Of a DNA stretch of 64,000 bases, positions 21,578 through 32,654 are shown in pieces; the stretch's first letter is position 1, and each line of letters begins with the position of its first letter. Below the pieces are notes generated by a model. The model saw only the letters and a program-made list of their open reading frames with translations, had not been told where the DNA came from and searched no databases. The stretch covers positions 26,294,878-26,358,877 of the forward strand of contig NC_090248.1 of assembly GCF_037325665.1 (NCBI RefSeq), given 5' to 3'. The position numbers and the translations under genes are program-made. Origin of the DNA: Littorina saxatilis. Taxonomy: Eukaryota > Mollusca > Gastropoda > Littorinimorpha > Littorinidae.

Positions 21578-22247
21578 TGGATGAAGTTTGGCAGACTTTT
21601 ACAATTCGCCTTCTGATTGGATCTCTTTTTTGTGTGATTGGTTCTCTTAAAGGGAAGCAATCGCTGTCAAAATCATATTTCTGAATGTGTTGTTGCTTCC
21701 CTTCAATCGGGATTAGCTCCTTGACGAATAGAGGATCATACTCATAGAGTGATACAGCTGTGAAAAATGTACGTTGAAAATAAAATGCTTTATCAATAAT
21801 GCCCATCACGATCACGAAAACAAATGACAATCACGATCACGAGACTTGATTTTTTGGTCATCACGGATCACGGGCAAAGTCCCATCACGATCACAGAAAT
21901 GGAAATTTCGGCAATCACGGTCACAGAAAGGTAAAAAAACACCAATCACGATCACGATTTTAAACCCTTTGGGGCCCTCTTATATGTGTGGCTGAGTAAG
22001 TTATAAAAATTTAAAGGAAAATATTGAAGCAACTTGCTAAAAAATATATCAGAATGGGGAACTTAAGTTCAGGTAGGAGGGCAGTATGTGCTTAAGCCTT
22101 GTTTGATCAATTGAGTATAGCTATGCTTTGTGTTTTAGACGCTTTAGTTGTTGGGCGTGGGAGGGGAGGGGGGGGGAGGGGGGGGGGGGTAACGGGTCGG
22201 TGGGAGAGAGGATTGAGGGGTGGGAAGGAGGAAAGGGGATGAGGTTT

Positions 22248-22965
22248 TCAGAACAGATGTCCTATTTCAGCCTTATATATTGAGAGACACAGGGTGTATG
22301 CTGGCTTCCATTGAAGCGTGCAATGTTTATCTAAAAACTCATGGGGTTTCAGTTTGTGTTCTTTGACAAGGGTGTGTAGGTTGCGGAAATCTTGTTGGAG
22401 TGATTGGCAGCGGTCAAAGAGGTGTAAAAAAGATAGCAACTGTCCACATTCACAGAGACGGGGAAAGAACTTGTAAGCGCATCCATCCGTGCGAATTCTG
22501 CGAAGTATTTTAAGGAGGGGGTTGGGGAGTGTAGGCCTGTTTTGTTTTGTTTGTCGGGGCAGAATAAGCCAACCATGGGCATTGCCTTCTGTTTTTAATT
22601 CTGTTTCCCAGTGACACCAGGCAACTTTGGCCATTTTGTGTTTTGCTTCCGTCTTTGTTAATTTTAGGTCATGAAATGCTGCTTGATCTGTGACAGCCTC
22701 TTTTGCTGCTCTGTCAGCCATATCATTGCCTCTGATCCCTGTGTGTGAGGGGATGTACATAAGGGTCAGTTCTGTCCCAGAGGCAATGATCTGGTGACAG
22801 AGGAACAATATTTCCGTCTGAAGCTCTTCCCGGTTTCTGGAACCATTTTGGAGAGCAGTCAGAGCTGATTTTGAGTCGGAGAGAATGACGACTCTTGTTG
22901 GGGGTCGAGGAAGGTCATTGACATAGTGGCATGCTCTTAAGATGGCGTACATTTCTGCAGTGTCT
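22248..22965 (-). pseudogene. LINE RNase H remnant (I-superfamily type)
   Basis: An open stretch of about 235 codons encodes the second half of an RNase H domain: E in AEMYAILRA, D in VILSDSKSAL, and the H..G..GND.AD end (HTGIRGNDMADRAAKEA). A cysteine/histidine-rich tail follows (CECG…H….C). The N-terminal DG part and the whole reverse transcriptase are absent; the left end of the domain stops at the SINE beginning at 22966. RNase H after RT is typical of I-group LINEs. A 5'-truncated insertion later hit by, or joined to, a SINE. Confidence 0.8.
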
Positions 22966-23140
22966 GGCGTCTGGCATTATGGGGTTAGTGCTAGGACTGG
23001 TTGGTCCGGTGTCAGAATAATGTGACTGGGTGAGACACGAAGCCTGTGCTGCGACTTCTGTCTTGTCAAAGCAGCACCGCCCTGATATGGCCCTTTGTGG
23101 TCGGCTGGGCGTTAAGCAAACAAACAAACAAACAAAAGAA
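22966..23140 (+). mobile_element. 5'-truncated SINE family 2 with (CAAA)n tail
   Basis: The body GGCGTCTGGCATTATGGGGTTAGTGC … CCCTTTGTGGTCGGCTGGGCG is followed by AAACAAACAAAC. Matches 32371 and 58563. The tRNA-like head is missing. Confidence 0.9.
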
Positions 23141-24594
23141 GGAAGTGCACTCCGTAAACAGAAAAACAAATCAACGTATGTAAATCTGTTTTTGTGCTCT
23201 ACCTGATATTGTGTAGGAAAACTGAACAGTGGAGCTTGATTTACCATGAAAATGAAAGACATTCAGTGGCGCCTGAACGAATGACAAAACGGCAGTGCAA
23301 CAAAGTGAAAATCTTGACAATGTTTCCACCGATGTCTTTATTGTCCGGATAATAACAATAATAATGAAAATAATAATAATAAAAAAAATAACTGGACATT
23401 TTTAAATGCCTAACCTATGGCTCTAGGCCCTTTACAAAAGAACATATATACAGAATAGAACAATTAAACTGTACAACCTACACTGATCAAACAATTAACA
23501 TACGGAGAAAAAAACCCACATGTACTGTTCACACAATATTCATATATACTATATTCACGGCACTATATATACACACACACCCAGCGAACACTTTCAACAA
23601 TCATGCCAACTTTGTGGGAGAGGAGTACGTGCAGAAATGGAATGGAAAAGACATTAGGCCGGGTTGGTGTAGTATTGTGTGACAAAGAAAGTGTTCAACT
23701 GTTGTTTGTAAGAGCTGAGAGAGGTGCAGTGTCTGACAGAGAAAGGAAGAGAGTTCCAGAGTAGTGGTGCAGCACAACAGAAGGTTCTTGCTCCGTGCCG
23801 CGTGCTTCCTGTTGAAGCGCTCAACTTTTAATAGCCTGGTGTCAGCGGATGCACGGTCTGAGTGTGCGTGATGGGGTGTATATGTGCAGGAGTTCAGAAA
23901 GGTACTGAGGGGCACTTCCAGAGAAGACCTCACTGAGTTGAAACTGACACAGACAAACGACACCAATTTGTACTTGATACGCGGCTGTTCCACCGGATAG
24001 ATTCGAAGGCAATACAAGCTGAGGACATGCAAGTTAAACGCTTCCAGCTGACTGTCTCAAAAGTTAAAGTGAGGACTGAATTAACGGCCGGGTTACAGCC
24101 TATCATCATACAAGCTTTTAACAGGCTCATCATATAGTTCTCTGTCGACACTCGCTTGCACTGACCCGGTTGTTTCTCTTTATATAATAAACCGACCATA
24201 GGGCGTCATCACAGCAAAGAAATCTTCACATTTTCGAAATCAAGAGAGAATCTGGTAAGGGAAATCCATGTTTTGAAATGACGTCAGTGTCATGTCCTTC
24301 GCTGATTGGTTTATACGTTTTGGTGTTCAGAGTGCCAACATTATGTTGGTCACGCTGGATGTCAGTGCTATTGATATTGCTTTCAAAAAATACAAAGTAA
24401 ACGGTCTAATAGGGGCAGTCATCAAGTTAAGGCAACTCAAACAGTGAGGTTGACAATGTATGTTGGCATGAAAATAGTTCCTCGAACCAAAACTAAACCC
24501 TATCGGTGACAATGTCACACAACTTCATGTTAAATCATAATAGAATTCTTTTTTTCATCAAGACAACATCAGTACAATTCGAAGTTTTGAAAGT
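23141..24594. other. Intergenic DNA with repeat-like segment
   Basis: A segment at about 23640-24200 has coding-like stretches on both strands but no domain I recognise. It looks like a decayed repeat rather than a gene. Confidence 0.35.
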
Positions 24595-25535
24595 TTGAAA
24601 AAAGAAAAGCCCGGAAGCAAGGTCACGCAAGGTCGTGGTTCTCGTAGCAGACGACGGTTTATGCCTGTCGCCAGTTCCTCTGAACAGTCAAAAACCATCG
24701 CTAGAGTTCTTGTGAATCACAGCCGTTTGTTTCGTATAGATTCAGAGGTACATAATAACGTGCAATTGCAGATAAGCTTACATCGAGTCGCATTCAAATT
24801 ACAAACTGACGACTACATTGTGAAAAAAGGAAAGTGGATCACAAGGGTTCACCGGCGATGGCTCAGGGGTAAGATAAACCACGCGAAAATGAATTCTTTG
24901 AAAATTGCTCGCTCTTTACGGAGGGCACCTAGGATGTTCTCAAGCGGTGAGTGTTTAAATGAAAGGGTGTTTGTACTGTGTGTAAAAGCGTGACAGTATC
25001 TGTGATGGTTTACGGGAGGCTTACTGTGCCTTTAAGATGAAGATTTGAGTAAAGATATCGCCGAAATCCAACCCTAAATGCATCAGCAAAATCTACCCTT
25101 GACAGAGCCGCGAATATATAGATATGAAGTATTCTCCTCCGAGTATTTGTGACGCTGCACTAACGAATGTGTGTAACTCGGTAATAGGACCAGACACACT
25201 GGAGGTCGCAGGCACAGACTGTCGATGACAATAGTCAATCTTTACATTATTCTTCTAGCTCTTTAAAGTTTAACAGATCACCCGTCTCCTATTTATGTTG
25301 TTCCTCCCAATCATCTTGTAACATGCAGGTTGAATAAATAGTAGTGCTATCGACACGTAGTGATATCGAACATTGGGAATCTAGATACTAAGAAATGTGT
25401 GTACTTCAGATGTTGACCAGGACAGCCTTGCATTAATTCTGTTTTTCTTTGTTTGCAGACGACAGTCACAGCATGGAGCCAGCCAGCCAGCCAACCAGCC
25501 AGCCAGATGTCATCATCACCAGGAAGGCAAATTAG
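24595..25535 (+). CDS. Weak candidate two-exon transcript, unknown product
   Basis: An open stretch from about 24595 is rich in basic residues (RGSRSRRR, RRWLRGK). It reaches a consensus donor at 24947 (AAGCG|GTGAGTG). An acceptor with a good pyrimidine tract (TTTTTCTTTGTTTGCAG, ending 25458) opens a short in-frame tail (DDSHSMEPASQPTSQPD… to TAG at 25535). The tail is low complexity and sits in a threefold repeated segment. No family is recognised and no convincing ATG start is seen. It may be a non-coding transcript or chance. Confidence 0.15.
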
Positions 25536-25589
25536 TGTTACATTAGCTAATTAGCCAAGAAAAGGCAAGTTGACGTTTTCTTACTTTTT

Positions 25590-25903
25590 GGCTCACGTAA
25601 GTGTAGCCTATGCGATGATAAACTTTGTCTGTCTGTGCGTGCGTGCGTGCGTGCGTATGTATGTGTGTATGTCTGTGGTAGAAACTTTAACATTTCCGAG
25701 TCTATGGATTACGTCAGTCTCGGTCAAAAGTGTTCGACGTGTGTGATAGAAACTATTTGAAGACGTCACATTATGACGTAAGAGGGTTAGACGTCACGCA
25801 AAGGAATTACTGAAAGTCTCGGTCATTGTTATTGTGAGCGGGCCGAGACTTCTTGGCAGATCCAGGGTCTCGCTTTCTTGCATAGTTTCACCTATGGCTA
25901 TGC

Positions 25904-25988
<85 letters not shown>

Positions 25989-26036
25989 CGGAGTGATTGA
26001 GTTTGTGTTACTGTTTGTCGATTTCTTACGTGAGCC
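25590..26036. repeat. Inverted-repeat element around a TG microsatellite
   Basis: Ends GGCTCACGTAAG and CTTACGTGAGCC are inverted repeats. The interior contains GCGTGC repeats and a long TG run (25906-25985). Confidence 0.6.
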
Positions 26037-26319
26037 TTGAAGGCTTCGCCTCTTGTTTCCACTGTGATTACACGTGTGTAAGAGAGAGTAAAATGGGGAA
26101 ACAAATCAATGAGTGAATGTGACGTAGTTTCATGAAGTTACATACTGAATTAGAAATGAGTGTATTTCAGATGTTGATCACGACTTTGCACTAATTCTGT
26201 TTTTCTTGGTCTGCAGATTGATATGCTTTGACTGTGATGCTTAGCAGGGTCAGCGCAGCCGGTTCCCTCCAGGAGCCGTCTGGAAAAACAAAGGGACTTG
26301 GACGACAGTCACAGGACTG

Positions 26320-26357
<38 letters not shown>

Positions 26358-26371
26358 ATGTTTGGATTAAA

Positions 26372-26615
26372 AGCAAGCTCAGAAAGTTAAAAAGAATACA
26401 GATACAGAAAAGCGTGCTATCCGCCTCAGCCAAACCACTACCGCGCTATTCTTGTTTGTCAATTTCACTGCCTTTGCCACGAGTCGTGGACTGACGATGC
26501 TACGAGTATAGGCTACTGTCTTAGTGAAAAAATGCAGTGCGTTCAGTTTCATTCTGTTAGTTCGACAGCTTGACTGAAATGTAGTAATTTTGCCTTACGC
26601 GACTTGTTTGTTGTT
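26372..26615 (-). repeat. Partial copy of the large 'AAGTCGCGTAAGG' repeat family
   Basis: The reverse complement aligns with 56608-56830: shared blocks ACAGAAAAGCGTGCTATCC, TCAATTTCACTGCCTTTGCC, GACGATGCTACGAGT, GTTCAGTTTCATTCTG and CCTTACGCGACTTGT, in the same order. Confidence 0.8.
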
Positions 26616-26783
26616 GCTTAGATTAAGTATGTAAGATAGAGCAAATGGGAAAAAAAATCAGTGAGTGAATAAGACGTAGTTACATTAAGTTACATAGGCA
26701 ATTAGAAGTGTGTGTACTTGAGATGTTGACCAGGACTTTGCACTCATTCTGTTCTAGGGCGACAGTCACAGGAGGATGTCAGC

Positions 26784-26786
<3 letters not shown>

Positions 26787-26822
<36 letters not shown>
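26787..26822. repeat. TG microsatellite
   Basis: Simple TG run in the third copy of the repeated segment. Confidence 0.9.
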
Positions 26823-26916
26823 TGTGATTGACTGTACTGGCCATTATCTTTTCATCCTCTCCAACACAGTCATCCAAAAGACAAAGTCAGCCAGACCATC
26901 CAGTCAAGACGCAATG

Positions 26917-26922
26917 TTTATT
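26917..26922 (-). terminator. Polyadenylation signal of the glycine-rich gene
   Basis: AATAAA on the minus strand, about 85 bases after the stop codon. Confidence 0.7.
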
Positions 26923-27007
26923 ATTGCAACAAAAATCTCATAGTAGCCAGGGACTAAACGTTGAGGAGTTAGATAATTGGGGAATGGGGATTCTGTTGGA
27001 ATGATAT

Positions 27008-27302
27008 TCAATAATATCCTTTGCCGATGTGTTTGCCGCCGTATCCATGGTTGAATCCACCGTTGAATCCACCGTTGAATCCACCGTTGAATCCACCGAT
27101 GAGTCCACCGATTCCGCCGTTGAGTCCACCGATTCCGCCGCTGAGTCCACCGATTCCGCCGCTGAGTCCACCGATTCCGCCGCTGAGTCCACCGATTCCG
27201 CCGCTGAGTCCACCGAATCCGCCACCCAATCCGTAGCCGCCTAGAAACAAAATTCAAAAATAAAAATCATTGTTAAATCGTTCCTTGTTGAGAGAGAGAG
27301 AG

Positions 27303-27377
<75 letters not shown>

Positions 27378-29041
27378 AAGACAAAGACAGAGACAGAGGG
27401 AGACGGAGAGAGAGGAGACAGACGGACGGGCAGACAGACATACAGACAGGTAGACAGACAGACAGACGTAAACTATGTACACTATTTAGAATGTTTTTAT
27501 TTAAAATTGCTAGAGCGCTCAAAAAAAATTTTTTCGCTGTATTCACCCTCTCTGGATAACTTGCACATGTCAAAACAGTTGCAGAAACACAAATCTCAAA
27601 ACCGTTAGGCTTTTTCTCTCTTTTTCACTTTTGGCAGCGTTCAATCTAAATTTGCCGCCTAAAACGGACTCGTTTCTGTCCACAGCCAAAGCTTTTATCA
27701 CACAAAAATTGCTATATATGACAGCTAGGACCGCATTTGTTACATTTTAGCAGTGTTGACCCCGAGTTTCTACTGCAAACAAAAAAATAATAGCAACATC
27801 TCAAAGTATGTGCGAGTTCCCTAATATGGACCACCTTCAACAAATCGAAGAAAAAAAGCTAAAGGCTATTTTCATTAATTCACAAAGGAGCTTGCTGGAA
27901 ATAACCTATAACTAGCCCTCGAGATTTAAAAAACATATTACAAAAAGTCTTTTTTTCGTGGAAGTTGATAATTTCACTTATTTTCACTCTGTTTTTGATA
28001 AGCTTCTTTAGTTTCCTGGTGTGCTTCAAATAATGCTCTCATCAACCCGAAACAGATCAATCTAAAGCATATTTGAATTAGTCTGACTTGTACACTAAGT
28101 TGTATCATGTTATTTTGAAGTGTAGGGGGCTTTTTACAGTGATTCGTGAAGGCCGCTTCACTGTTCCATATTAGGCGCCCAGGCTCCTAATATGGACCAT
28201 TTGTGATTTTTTCTGTATTTAATTTTTGCTGAATGTCTATCAAAGCTATTTCACTCTAATTAGGCCTAACGGTTAACCTAAGAGAGAAGGACTACCAAAC
28301 ACAAAATGAAACTTCTTCGCAAGAAAACAAGCTAGTTATCAACATGAAACAAAAAGTGGTCCATATTAGGAGCCCTTCCCCTATTTTTCAAATGGTTGTA
28401 AAATAAGTCTTGTATTTATCACCGTACTCAGGCCCTGTTCTTTTTTTCGTCACACCTAAAACCGTTATTTCTTGTGAGCGACGCAGCATTATCAATACAT
28501 TGCGTTTCATTACGTAAGAGCATAGTAAAAGATGGTATGTGGGTCCAATTTGGCTATCCGCTCAGTCTTGAGCCCCAGAACGTGATCACGGATGCAGTAA
28601 ATTTCATTTTGGAGGGAAATGCGAACCGACAACCGCACAAAGTTTCTTTTGGCTGGCAACAATTTAGGTAAGTGTAGGCATCTGGGAGATAGTCCTGTCA
28701 AACTTTTGACTGTGTATATCGTTATCTGCGACAAGAAGACAAATCGTTGCGTCAGCAATTCTGTGACTCCTGCTCCGCCCCTTTAAATGGCAGGGAACAA
28801 ACTGGTACTCACCGTATCCCTTGTTGAATCCGCCGCCAAAGTTGGAGAAGCCACCTCCGTAGCCACCTCGGCCGAAACCGCCGCCCAGCCGACCGCCTCC
28901 GAAGTTTCCGAAACCGCCTCCGAAGTTATTGAAACCGCCTCCGAAGTTATTGAAACCGCCGCGACCGCCGCCCTGGTAGTAGTCGGCAGAGGTGCAGGCG
29001 GCCAGAGCCATCAGTACAAGCAGTGCAGCGACGACCTTCAT
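27008..29041 (-). CDS. Secreted glycine-rich repeat protein (two coding exons)
   Basis: Exon 1 is 28813-29041 (ATG at 29041; donor GGATACG|GTGAGT). Exon 2 is 27008-27240 (acceptor TTGTTTCTAG; TGA end). The phase-1 join gives a 153-residue protein. Residues 1-19 form a clear signal peptide ([19 protein letters not shown], cleavage before DYY). The rest is almost all glycine-rich: FNNFGGG-type repeats coded by exon 1, then five or so GGIGGLS-type and four GGFNGGF-type repeats, ending GKHIGKGYY. Such proteins occur in mollusc shell matrix, mucus or adhesive, and as glycine-rich antimicrobial peptides; sequence alone cannot decide. A splice acceptor directly before ATCCAACATG implies a non-coding 5' exon, perhaps ending at the donor at 29666. 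AATAAA lies 85 bases past the stop. No frame damage; codons are GGC/GGA-rich and repeat-driven. Confidence 0.88.
27288..27375. repeat. GA microsatellite in the intron of the glycine-rich gene
   Basis: A run of GA units of about 85 bases, followed by AGACAGACAG-type DNA to about 27470. Confidence 0.9.
27600..28420. repeat. Intronic repeat with CTAATATGGACC motifs
   Basis: The motif (C)TAATATGGACC or its complement GGTCCATATTAGG occurs near 27821, 28186 and 28359 in an AT-rich stretch. It looks like an old non-autonomous repeat inside the glycine-rich gene's intron. Confidence 0.45.
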
Positions 29042-29259
29042 GTTGGATCTGTAATGACAATTGACAATGACAGTGACAACTTTTTATTTAACGAGGGTAA
29101 TAGAGAAAGAGCTGGTCCGACAACGTTACAGAATGGACGCAGGTGAGCTTTCCCTGACCTCCTGTCGACGGCCCCCAACAAAACAGCCTGGAGAAGGGTA
29201 TGTGCCTCCTCAGCCCTCATGCTCCCCCCCCCCCCCCCCGACGACTGTCCCAGTCAGGG

Positions 29260-29312
<53 letters not shown>
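29260..29312. repeat. GAT trinucleotide repeat
   Basis: About seventeen GAT units upstream of the glycine-rich gene's coding start. Any methionine-rich reading frame through it is an artefact. Confidence 0.9.
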
Positions 29313-29314
<2 letters not shown>

Positions 29315-29666
29315 TAGAGTAAGCAGTGATCTGCCGTTTTACATGTGGCCCTCGCCCTCAAGAGGGACTACTTTCAAAATACAGAAGCTACATTTTAATA
29401 GATAACTGAAGTAAGAACACATTATAAATATGTACATACAATGCTTTGCATAATGAGTAAGGATAGTTTCTTCTTTGCTTCGCTTATAAAACAACAACAT
29501 GTTTACGATATAAAAGCCTCAAACACGGCACAACGATCAGAATTTCAAGACACCCACAATACAGCATTATATTTTAATTTATTCCATCTCGTGCTTATTT
29601 CCGTCTGTGAACTAGAAGTAGCCTCTGTATTCATGTTATTTGTCTAGCAACCAGAGGTTACTCACC

Positions 29667-30023
29667 TAGAAGCCACACTGTTAAGACGTTTGGCTCATGG
29701 TGAACACGGTGCGTTGCCGCAGAGTGAACACTAAATCATTTACAAAGTGTTAGCTTTAAAACACCTCTACACATTGTGATCACATCAGTACGGATAATGT
29801 GTCCAAGGTAGGTTAGAGTGGACGAGACAGCCATTAGCCGATCGTTTGCATCCTTTCTCTTTGCTCAACTAAAACCGAAGTGTTGGCTCAATTACTAATA
29901 CCAGAGACATAGATAGAATGTATGTATGTCTCTGCTAATACATTGTAATGAGGAAAAAACATGAACATCATGAACGGGTGTACACATTTTCTGTATCTAC
30001 TATATATATAAGAATGGATGTAA

Positions 30024-30056
<33 letters not shown>

Positions 30057-30719
30057 TGTGTGTGTGTGTGTGTGTCTGTGGTCGCCATACCTCAGAGACG
30101 GCAAGAGGCAGGAGCAAGATAGTGTACATGCACACTGCCGCAGGAGCCGCAACAATGTCAACAGTACGTACAATGTTAGAAGAAAATAATGTCGAGGTTT
30201 CTGTCTTTTCTGTCATAGCTAAAAGTATACATACGTGGGTGAAGAAGCTTTGAAGAGCAGCTGCTTTGGAATTCTGATGGCGGTAGAAGTGCTTTTGTGA
30301 TCAGGACTGGATGTGCACCTCCTTTTATATTAAAATATGTGCCCCCAGGTGTAATGCTTTATGAGAGCGTGTGCATGTTTGTGTGTGTGTGCGCGTGCGA
30401 GTGTGTGTTCAAATGCGTCATCAATTATTATTTTAGGGCCTTGGGCAATGCATCTATCTTAAGAAAGCTTCAATGTCAGCCTTCAAAAGGTTTATAATGC
30501 AATCAATCAACAAATGATAAGTCCTAATGACAAAATGGATTATAAAAGTCAACTTTATTACGAATTATTTCTAATACGCAAAACAAAACTGACATGTCGG
30601 GAACTTGAAATGGACATCAACATAAACCGGCAAACATATAATGTGTTTTTAGTGCAAAACAGTCAGCATTTTAGAAATAATGGATTTTATTATTCATTAT
30701 TGCTATTTTATTTACTATA
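29667..30719. other. Upstream region of the glycine-rich gene
   Basis: The minus-strand donor CTTCTAG|GTGAGT at 29666 could end a non-coding first exon. A TTTTAAAG motif near 29757 is a weak TATA-like candidate. The rest is unique AT-rich DNA with a TG run at 30023-30076. Confidence 0.35.
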
Positions 30720-32237
30720 CTGTTCAAAAAAAGAAACGCATAGCTTGTAATATTTGGATAATTTAGTTATATGGCTACAAGGATATCCACCAAACTGCAG
30801 AAAATGTTTATCTGGTCGTCGACCTTTCGTCCATTGCCACAAGTGAGCTCTGCACGTGACGCATGCGTTATCAGTGGCTACAATGTCAAAATTGCTCATT
30901 TGGCATGACCACTCGTCATGCTTCAGTGTAATCTCGTGAAACTCGGGGAATATTGAGCTCTCACCATGTCTTCCAAAACCCATAAAAGCGGATTGTTCGC
31001 CACAAAGAAATCAGACGACAATTCAGCGACGAAAGATGGCCCGATTGAGCAGAGAAGACCGCCAAATTGCATTGGGTCGTTTACAAGCAGGCCAAAGTCA
31101 AAGTGCAATTGCCAGGCACTTCCACGTGTCCCAGAGCACCATCAGTAGACTGTGGGTCAGGTTTCAAGCCACTGGCTCCGTTGCTGACTTGCCACGAGCG
31201 GGAAGACCAAGGGCGACAACTGCTGCTCACGACCGCTTCATACGGCTCCGCCACCTCCGGAATCGTTTCCTGTCGGCCTCATCTTCTGTCCAGGCTCTCC
31301 CCGGGCCACAACGATTATCGGACCAGACCGTGCGGAACCGCCTGCATGAAGCTGGTTTGAGAGCTCGCAGACCTCACAGAGGAGCTGTCCTCACCCGCCG
31401 CCATCGCCAGAACCGAGTGCAGTGGGGCAACCAGCACCTTCGCTGGACCGTCCGGAATCACTGGAGACACGTGTGGTTCAGCGACGAGTCCTACTTCCTG
31501 CTCCAGCGACATGATGGTCGGAGGAGGGTCTACCGGAGAGTAAACGAACGTTACGCGCCCAACTGTGTGGATGAGGCACCCGTTCATGGTGGTGGAGGCG
31601 TCATGGTGTGGGGGGCGATCAATACCGCTGGAAGGAGCACCCTGGTGCACGTCCAAGGGCGCATAACTGCCCAGCGATACGTGGAGGAAATTCTGCGCCC
31701 ACACGCCCTTCCTCTTCTGGCTGACCAGGATGCCATATTCCAGCAGGACAACGCTCGCCCGCACACAGCACGACTCACCACCCAGTTCCTCACCGACCAC
31801 CATGTCCAGGTGCTTCCCTGGCCATCCATGTCGCCAGACATGAACCCGATAGAACACCTCTGGGATGAATTGGACAGACGTGTGCGCAGGCGAGAAGAAG
31901 CGCCGGCAAATCACCGCGATCTATTGCAGGCACTTCAGGAGGAGTGGGACACCATCCCACAGCAAGATATCCGGCATCTGATCCAGTCCATGCCCAGAAG
32001 GTGCCGGGCAGTTGTTGCTGCTCAAGGCAGTCACACCCCCTACTGACTTGACAGCCTCGGCACCCAATCGTATTGATTGACTGATTGATTTGAAGATGCA
32101 AATGAACTGTGTGTGCATTCAACTGTGTCCATACCAAATTTCAAACAAATAATCTAAATATTGGATTTTCTGTTAATTTTTTCGAAAAATAAAACAAATT
32201 TGGCAAGTAGCAACTATGCGTTTCTTTTTTTGAACAG
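30720..32237 (+). mobile_element. Complete Tc1-like DNA transposon
   Basis: Perfect 24-base terminal inverted repeats (CTGTTCAAAAAAAGAAACGC… at 30720 and its complement ending at 32237), flanked by TA on both sides (30718-30719 and 32238-32239). Length 1518 bp. It contains one uninterrupted transposase gene. Ends, target site and length all match Tc1-like elements. Confidence 0.95.
31036..32046 (+). CDS. Tc1-like transposase (DD34E)
   Basis: 336 codons, the normal Tc1 length. It starts MARLSREDRQIALGRLQAGQ. Two helix-turn-helix regions occupy about residues 1-110, with an AT-hook-like GRPR between them (residues 56-59). The catalytic triad is D in VWFSDES, D in FQQDNARPHTA, and E in MNPIEHLWDEL. 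The last two are separated by 34 residues, the Tc1 spacing. The enzyme cuts and pastes its own element at TA. No stop or frameshift, and the terminal repeats are identical, so recent activity is plausible. An antisense 199-codon open stretch is a shadow. Very secure. Confidence 0.95.
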   Translation: MARLSREDRQIALGRLQAGQSQSAIARHFHVSQSTISRLWVRFQATGSVADLPRAGRPRATTAAHDRFIRLRHLRNRFLSASSSVQALPGPQRLSDQTVRNRLHEAGLRARRPHRGAVLTRRHRQNRVQWGNQHLRWTVRNHWRHVWFSDESYFLLQRHDGRRRVYRRVNERYAPNCVDEAPVHGGGGVMVWGAINTAGRSTLVHVQGRITAQRYVEEILRPHALPLLADQDAIFQQDNARPHTARLTTQFLTDHHVQVLPWPSMSPDMNPIEHLWDELDRRVRRREEAPANHRDLLQALQEEWDTIPQQDIRHLIQSMPRRCRAVVAAQGSHTPY

Positions 32238-32370
32238 TATAATTTCATTATTAATTTCGATCAAAATAATGGTAGCTGCAATACCGCGAGACACTGTATT
32301 CTTCAGAACATACAGCACCACCCGCCGAGCACATGTTCTTCAATGTGTGTGTCTGACTATCTGTCTGATA

Positions 32371-32654
32371 ACCGGCACGGTTGGCCTGGTGGTAAGGCGT
32401 CCGCCCCGTGATCGGGAGGTCGTGGGTTCGAACCCCGGCCGGATCATACCTAAGACCTTAAAATTGGCAATCTAGTGGCTGCTCCGCCTGGCGTCTGGCA
32501 TTATGGGGTTAGTGCTAGGACTGGTTGGTCCGGTGTCAGAATAATGTGACTGGGTGAGACATGAAGCCTGTGCTGCGACTTCTGTCTTGTGTGTGGCGCA
32601 CGTTATATGTCAAAGCAGCACCGCCCTGATATGGCCCTTTGTGGTCGGCTGGGC
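32371..32654 (+). mobile_element. SINE family 2, full head and body
   Basis: A box GGTTGGCCTGGTGGTAAGGC, B box GGTTCGAACCCC, then the family body to GTCGGCTGGGC. The usual CAAA tail is missing; a TATATAAGG motif follows at 32665-32673. Confidence 0.9.

Larger units (their letters stand above)
19311..21979. mobile_element. Inverted-repeat transposon 'CACGATCACG', long form
   Basis: The ends are GAGGGCCCCAAAGGG and CCCTTTGGGGCCCTC. The flanks carry the 6-bp duplication TTATAT (19305-19310 and 21980-21985). Subterminal DNA is full of TCACGATCACG motifs. A compact copy at 55071-55410 is continuous where this one has about 2.3 kb extra (roughly 19411-21717). That interior holds a SINE (19449-19853), two small transposons (20089-20375, 20930-21364) and a candidate first exon of SETMAR (21378-21577). 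No transposase is recognised. Confidence 0.75.
25390..26790 (+). repeat. Threefold repeated segment with GCCAGCCAGCC runs
   Basis: Three related segments (about 25385-25515, 26085-26355 and 26640-26790) share GTGTACTTCAGATGTTGACCAG-type DNA, a pyrimidine-rich ATTCTGTTTTTCTT..CTGCAG, and ACGACAGTCACAG followed by GCCA repeats in the first two. The first two carry acceptor-like TGCAG ends. Local duplication is the likely origin. Confidence 0.6.

Noticed and set aside
23601-24032. Minus-strand 143-codon frame as a host gene
   Set aside because: No domain, no splice context, and both strands are equally open; probably a decayed repeat.
27021-27244. Plus-strand proline- or serine-rich frames
   Set aside because: Antisense of the glycine repeats in exon 2 of the secreted protein gene.
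28787-29146. Plus-strand frame rich in ASEVSETAS
   Set aside because: Antisense of exon 1 of the glycine-rich gene.
31315-31914. Minus-strand 199-codon frame
   Set aside because: Antisense shadow of the Tc1 transposase; no domain.
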